From: Gp6-AA45 sp035652075
GTDB lineage: Bacteria > Acidobacteriota > Vicinamibacteria > Vicinamibacterales > CAVVIG01
Assembly (NCBI GenBank): GCA_035652075.1
Contig: DASREL010000212.1
Span: forward strand, 1-35,965
Length of the DNA stretch: 35,965 nucleotides
Reading direction: 5' to 3'
Each line of letters opens with the position of its first letter. Position 1 is the first letter of the stretch. A program made the translations under genes and the position numbers. This document shows, piece after piece, positions 31,381 to 35,965 of this stretch. Below the pieces are notes generated by a model. That model made no database searches. It had not been told where the DNA came from and was given only the letters and a program-made list of their open reading frames with translations.

Positions 31381-32286
31381 ATGGACGCCCGCGTCTTGTG
31401 GAGCGCTCGCGGATGGCTCGATCGATGCCTCGGCGGCGTGGGAATGAGCCGCGGACGTCGCGACGCTGAATCATGCGTCGTCGGCGACGTCATCGACGGA
31501 TGGACGGTCGAGGCCTACGAACCCGATCGTCTGCTCCGGCTCTCCGCGGACATCAAGCGGCCCGGCCGGGGGTGGCTGGAGTTCGAGGTCACGCCGATCG
31601 GCGCCGCGCGCTCGCGGATCCGGCAGACCGCCACGTTCGATCCGCGCGGCCTGCTCGGCCGGGCGTACTGGTATCTCAGCCTCCCGCTGCACGCGGTGAT
31701 GTTCCGCAGGTTGCTCGCACGCATCGCGCGGCGCGCCGTGGATGCCGCCGCGTCGCACCCGTCCGACGTGTTCACGTACCGATCGATCGTGACCGGTCGG
31801 GCCGCAGACGTGTTCCGCTGGCACGAACGCCCCGAGGCGCTGCTCGATCTCCTGCCGTCGCGTCGATTCGTTCGGATCGAGCGACGCACCGGCGGCCTGC
31901 GGGATGGCGGCAGCGTCGCACTCTCGATCGGCATCGGGTCCCTTCGGATGCGTTGGGAAGCGCGCCACTACGGGTACATCCGGGGCGAGCGCTTCTGCGA
32001 TGAGCAGATTCGCGGACCCTTCAGGGTCTGGCGACACACCCACCGATTCGTGGCGGTCGGCACCGAGCAGACGCTCTACGAGGACCGCGTCGAGTACGCG
32101 ATCCGGGGCGGCCGCCTCGTCGCGCGGCTGGCGGATCCCGTCGTCCGTCACCTGCTGGCGCGGATGTTCGCGCGGCGCCATCAGATCGTGCGCGCGGCAT
32201 TCGCCGACGCCCGCGACGCCGCGCTGCGCCGGCGAGTCGGCGCGCCCGGCGTCACGTACGCCGCGCGGCTGCGGGTGATGCAATGA
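31381..32286 (+). CDS. DUF2867-SRPBCC protein lacking the usual Rossmann domain
   Basis: 301 residues. The first 125 correspond to DUF2867 (WLDRCLGGVGMSRGRRD, VGDVIDGWTVEAYEPDRLLR, FDPRGLLGRAYWY), which normally follows an NAD(P)-binding YbjT-like domain. Residues 135-300 are SRPBCC-like (START-type): VFRWHERPEALLDLLPS, GPFRVWRHTHRFVAVG. The NAD(P) domain is absent; the gene starts at the DUF2867 domain, five bases after the fasciclin stop. It may be a functional lipid/hydrophobic-ligand-binding protein or the surviving 3' part of a larger gene. The lipocalin gene follows with an ATGA overlap, suggesting it is still translated. Confidence 0.72.
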   Translation: MDARVLWSARGWLDRCLGGVGMSRGRRDAESCVVGDVIDGWTVEAYEPDRLLRLSADIKRPGRGWLEFEVTPIGAARSRIRQTATFDPRGLLGRAYWYLSLPLHAVMFRRLLARIARRAVDAAASHPSDVFTYRSIVTGRAADVFRWHERPEALLDLLPSRRFVRIERRTGGLRDGGSVALSIGIGSLRMRWEARHYGYIRGERFCDEQIRGPFRVWRHTHRFVAVGTEQTLYEDRVEYAIRGGRLVARLADPVVRHLLARMFARRHQIVRAAFADARDAALRRRVGAPGVTYAARLRVMQ

Positions 32287-32822
32287 CACTCGGGCTCTTC
32301 GCGATCCTGATGATGGCCGCTTCTCTGCAATCGGCGCCCGTTCGGACGGTGGACGCCGTCGATCTCAATCGCTATCTCGGCGACTGGTTCGAGATCGCGC
32401 GCTTTCCCAATCGGTTTCAGCGAGCCTGCACGGGCGACGTCCGCGCGACCTACGCTCGGCGGTCGGATGGTCGCATCGACGTCGTCAACCGCTGCCGCGC
32501 CGCCGATGGGCATCTCATCGAGGCGCAGGGCGTCGCGCGGGTCGTCGATGCTCGCACGTCGGCGAAGCTGAAAGTGCGGTTCGCGCCCGCCGTCCTGTCG
32601 TTCCTGCCGTTCGTGTGGGGCGACTACTGGATCGTCGGCCTCGCCGACGACTATGCATGGGCCGTCGTCGGCTCGCCGGATCGCAGCTATCTCTGGATAC
32701 TGGCGCGCTCTCGCACGCTCGACCCCGCTCGCCTCGAGGCCGCCCTGGCCGCGGCGCGCGCCAACGGCTTCGAAACCGATCGGCTGGTAATGACACGCCA
32801 CACCTCGACTAACGCGCGATGA
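32283..32822 (+). CDS. Lipocalin family protein (Blc-like)
   Basis: 179 residues, start overlapping the previous stop (ATGA). Signal peptide residues 1-17. Lipocalin motif 1 is YLGDWFEIARFPNRFQRAC, followed by strand patterns VNRCRAADGHLIEAQGVARV, FVWGDYWIVGLADDYAWAVV and a C-terminal helix (LDPARLEAALAAARANGF). Blc-type proteins bind lysophospholipids or fatty acids in the envelope. No lipobox Cys, so soluble periplasmic rather than a lipoprotein. Confidence 0.88.
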   Translation: MTLGLFAILMMAASLQSAPVRTVDAVDLNRYLGDWFEIARFPNRFQRACTGDVRATYARRSDGRIDVVNRCRAADGHLIEAQGVARVVDARTSAKLKVRFAPAVLSFLPFVWGDYWIVGLADDYAWAVVGSPDRSYLWILARSRTLDPARLEAALAAARANGFETDRLVMTRHTSTNAR

Positions 32823-33322
32823 AACGCAGGGTCGTGGTCCACGACCGGATGCAGCACGGATACGTGTACTACCGCACCGAGCCGGTCGGGCGACACTTCG
32901 CGCTGGAGTTCCGTCCGCAGTTGACGCCGAAGCAGATGCTGCAACTGGGCGTGTTCGGCGGGAAGTACCTGACCGACTGCCGCCAGGAATTTCCGGCCAG
33001 CTGGTTTGTGCGCGCGAAGCTCTCGCCGGCCCGCCGCGATCCCCGCCTCAATTACTTCGGTGTTAACGCGTCGCAGTCGCTGGCCGTGTGGCGGCGCAAC
33101 GGCTGGATCCGTCCGCAGGATCCGCGTGGCTGGTTTCAGTGGTACTGCCGGTACTACCTGGGGCGACGGACCGCCGACGATGCGCGGCAGATCCGGCGAT
33201 GGCGAGCGATGGCGCGCCACGCGGTCGCCATTCGGACGCACTGCGAGACACGCGATCTCGAGTGCCGTCGGAGGCAGCGTCAGGCACTGCTCCACTGGGC
33301 TTATGACAGCCGCACGATCTGA
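32819..33322 (+). CDS. Conserved hypothetical protein (167 aa)
   Basis: ATGA overlap with the lipocalin gene. Highly patterned sequence: LTPKQMLQLGVFGGKYLTDC, EFPASWFVRAKLSP, RNGWIRPQDPRGWFQWYCRY, RQIRRWRAMARHA and RRQRQALLHWAYDSR. Many invariant-looking Trp, Arg and Cys suggest a strongly conserved family. It looks soluble and basic; I know no function. Its membership of this coupled gene row suggests a link with DUF2867-SRPBCC and lipocalin. Confidence 0.8.
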   Translation: MKRRVVVHDRMQHGYVYYRTEPVGRHFALEFRPQLTPKQMLQLGVFGGKYLTDCRQEFPASWFVRAKLSPARRDPRLNYFGVNASQSLAVWRRNGWIRPQDPRGWFQWYCRYYLGRRTADDARQIRRWRAMARHAVAIRTHCETRDLECRRRQRQALLHWAYDSRTI

Positions 33323-33335
33323 GCAATCGTCGACG

Positions 33336-34304
33336 ATGAACCGGGCATGGCTCGCTCAGCGGCCGATTCGAGTCGGCATCTCGTCGTGCCTGCTCGGCGA
33401 AGCGGTCCGGTTCGACGGTGGCCACAGGCGCGATGCGTTTCTGACGGACACCTTCGGCCGCTTCGTCGAATGGTTGCCCGTCTGCCCCGAGGTCGAGTGC
33501 GGCCTTGGCACGCCGCGGGAATCCATGCGGCTGGTGCGCGAGGGCGACGGAGTCAGATTGGTGACGGTCAAGACCGGCGTAGACCGGACAGATCGGCTCA
33601 TCCGCTATGCGGACGATCGTGTCGCCCAACTGGCTGAGCAGGACTTGTGCGGCTTCGTCCTTAAGAAGGATTCGCCCAGTTGCGGCATGGAGCGCGTCAA
33701 AATCTACGGCCGGGGCACCGCTCCGACGAAGTCCGGACGAGGATTGTTTGCTGCGATGCTGGCGGATCGCTGTCCGGACCTGCCCATCGAGGAGGAAGGT
33801 CGGTTGTCCGATCCACAGCTGCGAGACAATTTCGTCGAACGGGTGTTTGCGTACGGGAGGCTGCGGGCGCTATTTGGCGGTCGATGGAACCAGGGTGCGC
33901 TCGTGCGCTTTCACACGGCGCACAAACTCACGCTGATGGCGCATTCGCCTGCCGCGTACCGGGAACTGGGACGCCTGGTAGCCCAAGGCCCGTCCCTTGG
34001 ACGGCACGACCTGAAACGCCAGTACAGCCAACGCTTCATGGGGGCGCTCTCGAACATCGCGACGCGCCCGCGCCACGCGAACGTGCTGCAGCATATGGTC
34101 GGCTACATCAGGGAGCCGCTCGATCGGGCGTCAAAGGCGGAACTGCTCGGGGCGATCGACGACTACGTGCGCGAGCTCGTGCCGCTCGTGGTGCCGATCA
34201 CGCTGATGCGCCATCACGTCCGCGTGCACGACGCGGCGTATCTGGCCGGACAGGTGTACCTCGAGCCGCATCCGAAGGAGCTGATGCTGCGCAATCATGT
34301 GTAA
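33336..34304 (+). CDS. DUF523-DUF1722 fusion protein (YbgA-like)
   Basis: 322 residues from ATG 33336. The N-terminal half is DUF523: VGISSCLLGEAVRFDGGHRR, CPEVECGLGTPRESMRLV, LKKDSPSCGMERVKIY (conserved Cys, possible metal or thiol chemistry). The C-terminal half is DUF1722/YbgA: YGRLRALFGGRWNQGALVRF, HTAHKLTLMAHSP, QYSQRFMGAL, HHVRVHDAAYLAGQVYLEPHP. Fusions of both are common; function is uncertain, often found beside photolyase or stress genes. Last gene of the plus-strand row, 13 bases after the previous gene. Confidence 0.9.
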   Translation: MNRAWLAQRPIRVGISSCLLGEAVRFDGGHRRDAFLTDTFGRFVEWLPVCPEVECGLGTPRESMRLVREGDGVRLVTVKTGVDRTDRLIRYADDRVAQLAEQDLCGFVLKKDSPSCGMERVKIYGRGTAPTKSGRGLFAAMLADRCPDLPIEEEGRLSDPQLRDNFVERVFAYGRLRALFGGRWNQGALVRFHTAHKLTLMAHSPAAYRELGRLVAQGPSLGRHDLKRQYSQRFMGALSNIATRPRHANVLQHMVGYIREPLDRASKAELLGAIDDYVRELVPLVVPITLMRHHVRVHDAAYLAGQVYLEPHPKELMLRNHV

Positions 34305-34449
34305 GGGCGAGCGAGGCGCGAACGTCGAATTGGTGAGGGCTCTCGGTGCCGACATCATCGCAGAACTTGCCCCGGCTGGAACGCTCAGACCGGTCATCGA
34401 CAGAAGTTATCCCTTGGAGCGGATCGCCGAGGCTTTCAAGCACGTTTGA
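34297..34449 (+). pseudogene. Internally deleted quinone oxidoreductase (MDR family) remnant
   Basis: Fifty codons starting ATG 34297, overlapping the previous gene end. Residues 9-19 (NVELVRALGAD) match the NADPH-binding segment of zinc-free quinone oxidoreductases, and residues 20-50 (IIAELAPAGTLRPVIDRSYP, LERIAEAFKHV) match their C-terminus. About 100 residues that should lie between are missing, and the last GxxxGKVV element is cut off. It is thus a deletion remnant. Confidence 0.7.
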
Positions 34450-34504
34450 GCAAGGACGCAAGAGGGCGTGAAGGGTCCACAGACGTGCGGCCCCAGCCGC
34501 TCAA

Positions 34505-34708
34505 TCAGAAAACCGGTATCGACGCAGAGGCACCCTTCCGTCGGGCATCGTCCAACGTTCGTTCAAGTTCTGCAGGATCGGCGACGGTCTTCGGTAGGCG
34601 TTCGATCAACAGTTCCTGAATCCGTGGCCATGCGAGGTCGATCGCGGGCAGTTGATGCGCAAGCTTCGCCGAGCTTTGAATCCCGCGCTCGGCTATGTCA
34701 GACGCCAT
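34505..34708 (-). CDS. Small hypothetical protein (67 aa)
   Basis: ATG 34708, overlapping the end of the DUF504 gene by 16 bases; an in-frame GTG at 34732 is an alternative. The sequence is helical and charged: AERGIQSSAKLAHQLPAIDL, ERLPKTVADPAELERTLDDA. No family recognised. Coupled position suggests it is real, but the evidence is thin. Confidence 0.4.
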   Translation of the reverse strand: MASDIAERGIQSSAKLAHQLPAIDLAWPRIQELLIERLPKTVADPAELERTLDDARRKGASASIPVF

Positions 34709-34965
34709 CCTCTCGGGTCGGGTCGCCGCCACACGATCACACCATCTTCGTAAACGGTGCGAACGCGGTGGAGCGGGATTCGCCGAGCCATACCCTCGTC
34801 ATCAACGAACGAGAACATTCCCGCGCGCTCGTCGACGGTGATCGCTCCGAGAGAAACCACCTTCTCCTCCTGCGCCACTCGATCGATGTAACCCAGCGCG
34901 AACTTCCCCTTCGCGAACGCGGGGTCCCATCGGATGCGATTGAGCAACTCGTGAAGAGGCTGCAT
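34693..34965 (-). CDS. DUF504 (UPF0248) family protein
   Basis: 90 residues from ATG 34965 (GTG 34977 is an alternative). DUF504 signatures: LHELLNRIRWDPAFAKGKFA, LGYIDR, then RRIPLHRVRTVYEDGVIVW. Small RNA-binding-like proteins of unknown role. The 145-base interval to the receiver-domain gene upstream contains no gene I can recognise. Confidence 0.85.
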   Translation of the reverse strand: MQPLHELLNRIRWDPAFAKGKFALGYIDRVAQEEKVVSLGAITVDERAGMFSFVDDEGMARRIPLHRVRTVYEDGVIVWRRPDPRGWRLT

Positions 34966-35110
34966 GGTTCGGGACACCGGCGGGAGCTTGCGCGCATTCC
35001 ACGCCAGCCGCTACCTCGTGGCTCTCCTGTCAGCCGGCGAGCGACTGCTCACCGAGCAGCTCGTTCGTGTCGCCGGCGAAGCGGCCGTCGAAGCCGACGG
35101 GCCTCGACGA

Positions 35111-35476
35111 TCATCGCGCCTCCGCGCCGGCCGTTCGGTTCGCTTCAGCCACGATATCCGCGATGCAGACCGGCCGCGCCATCGTCCGAAATCCCATCGC
35201 TCGAATCTCGGTCGGCGGCAACGTCGCGGTCGCCCCGAAGACGAGCACACGTTCCGGCTTCATCAACACGCGAAGATCGTCGAGCACCTGGCGGGGCTCA
35301 GGCAGACCCTTCAGATCGACGATGAGAAGCTTCGGCGTGGAGCCCGGCCTGAGGTACCGTCTCGTCGTCGGCCAGTCGTCGGTGGCCAACACCTCGAAGC
35401 CTTCTTCGATGAGCTGTGCCCGAAGGAGCGTGCGCGGGTTCCATTCAGCACCAAGGAGCACGATGTCGGGGACCAT
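35111..35476 (-). CDS. Degenerate receiver-domain (REC-like) protein
   Basis: 121 residues, ATG 35476, ten bases after the PolX stop. Response-regulator fold pattern: IVLLGAEWNPRTLLRAQLIE, then LIVDLKGLP with one Asp at the phosphorylation-site position, and ERVLVFGAT. The acidic pair of strand 1 is replaced by AEW, and the invariant Lys before Pro in strand 5 is Arg (MARPV), so phosphorylation is unlikely. No output domain. Probably a pseudo-receiver binding partner. Confidence 0.7.
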   Translation of the reverse strand: MVPDIVLLGAEWNPRTLLRAQLIEEGFEVLATDDWPTTRRYLRPGSTPKLLIVDLKGLPEPRQVLDDLRVLMKPERVLVFGATATLPPTEIRAMGFRTMARPVCIADIVAEANRTAGAEAR

Positions 35477-35486
35477 GATTCAACGC

Positions 35487-35965
35487 TCACTTGTCGAGCA
35501 GCTTGCGTAGCGCTGATAGCCGGTACGTATTCGCGATGTCCTTTGCCGCACACCAACCGCGACGGGCCTGATCGACGCCGTACCGCATGCAGTCAAGTTC
35601 CTGGATCCGGTGCGCATCGGTACCGACAACGAGCCGGACGCCCGCCTCTCGTGCCATGTGGATGTGGACATCGTTCAAGTCGAGCCGGTCGGGCTGCGCG
35701 TTGATCTCGAGCATCACACCGTAATCGCGCGCAGTCTTGATCACGACCGCCATGTCGACCGCGTACGGGTCTCGCTTGCCGATGAGACGCCCGGTCGGAT
35801 GTCCCAGGATGTGGACCTTCGAGTGTTGCAGCGCGCGGACAATGCGCCGCGTCATCTCCGCCTTCGTCATGTTGAAGCGCGAATGGATCGACGCGATCAC
35901 CACGTCGAGCTCGCCCAGCGATTCGTCGTCGAGATCCAGCGATCCATCGGCGAGGATGTCGACTT
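35487..35965 (-). CDS. polX: DNA polymerase/3'-5' exonuclease PolX, C-terminal PHP domain (partial)
   Basis: Only the last 158 or so residues are in the window; the gene runs off the right edge. PHP-domain motifs: VDILADGSLDLDDESLGELD, ASIHSRFNM, HILGHPTGRLIGKRDPY, EINAQPDRLDLND and VVGTDAH (metal-binding His and Asp-x-His), ending YGVDQARRGW and NTYRLSALRKLL. This is the metal-dependent nuclease part of bacterial PolX repair polymerases. The polymerase domain would be upstream, outside the window. Confidence 0.92.
   Translation of the reverse strand, partial: VDILADGSLDLDDESLGELDVVIASIHSRFNMTKAEMTRRIVRALQHSKVHILGHPTGRLIGKRDPYAVDMAVVIKTARDYGVMLEINAQPDRLDLNDVHIHMAREAGVRLVVGTDAHRIQELDCMRYGVDQARRGWCAAKDIANTYRLSALRKLLDK

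Noticed and set aside
1..35965. Search for tRNA, rRNA, CRISPR arrays, transposases, phage genes and riboswitches
   Set aside because: None recognised by reading; absence is not proven without dedicated tools.

Overview
The window is GC-rich, gene-dense bacterial chromosome. The gene content (a large Gly/Tyr/Arg-tailed periplasmic protein, multihaem and monohaem cytochromes c, small DUF-type membrane proteins, a porin with an N-terminal DUF3011-like domain) is what I would expect from Acidobacteriota, perhaps Vicinamibacteria. That placement is inference from style; there is no rRNA or marker gene here. I saw no tRNA, rRNA, CRISPR array, transposase or phage gene.

Layout. 1-1270 (-): 5' part of an outer-membrane porin. 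1450-8087 (-): tightly packed six-gene membrane/envelope operon (secreted Gly-rich protein, DUF2254, the two halves of a ThrE-type amino-acid exporter, DUF2252, small membrane protein). 8244-9898: conserved hypothetical, small membrane protein, PEBP (YbhB/YbcL) gene with a clear promoter and a perfect dyad. 9877-12218 (-): cyclopropane-fatty-acid-synthase-like methyltransferase followed by a geranylgeranyl-reductase-like flavoenzyme. 12337-13964 (+): small ORF and a UMF1-type MFS transporter broken by two frameshifts. 14021-15512 (-): membrane protein and cupin.

15537-20510 is the most interesting block. A cysteine-free Crp/Fnr-family regulator (18954-19667) is surrounded by three copies of the palindrome TTTGCG-N4-CGCAAA (17527, 18898, 19684; the third has one mismatch). 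They lie upstream of a 64-aa gene plus a cytochrome b/molybdopterin-oxidoreductase fusion, between a COX1-like membrane protein and the regulator itself, and upstream of a DUF1858/winged-helix/small acidic protein operon. This looks like a compact self-contained redox or nitrosative-stress regulon.

20751-21560 (-) encodes an EthD-like protein and a cytochrome c. 22851-27843 (+) is a five-gene export operon (BON protein, FtsX-type permease, ATPase, HlyD adaptor, TolC-type lipoprotein), facing a pentahaem cytochrome c gene. 29852-34304 has an XRE-cupin regulator divergent from DUF378, fasciclin, DUF2867-SRPBCC, lipocalin, a conserved hypothetical and a DUF523-DUF1722 protein, several coupled by ATGA overlaps. 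34505-35965 (-) carries PolX (partial), a degenerate receiver domain, DUF504 and a small ORF.

Several apparent intergenic stretches hold recognisable gene remains, mostly C-terminal ends that keep their stop codon: phosphoketolase (20525), MacB-type permease (21585), cupin (29533), quinone oxidoreductase (34297), and perhaps a membrane-protein remnant (28944). This suggests active gene erosion. All functional assignments are by reading the translated sequence; no database search was run.
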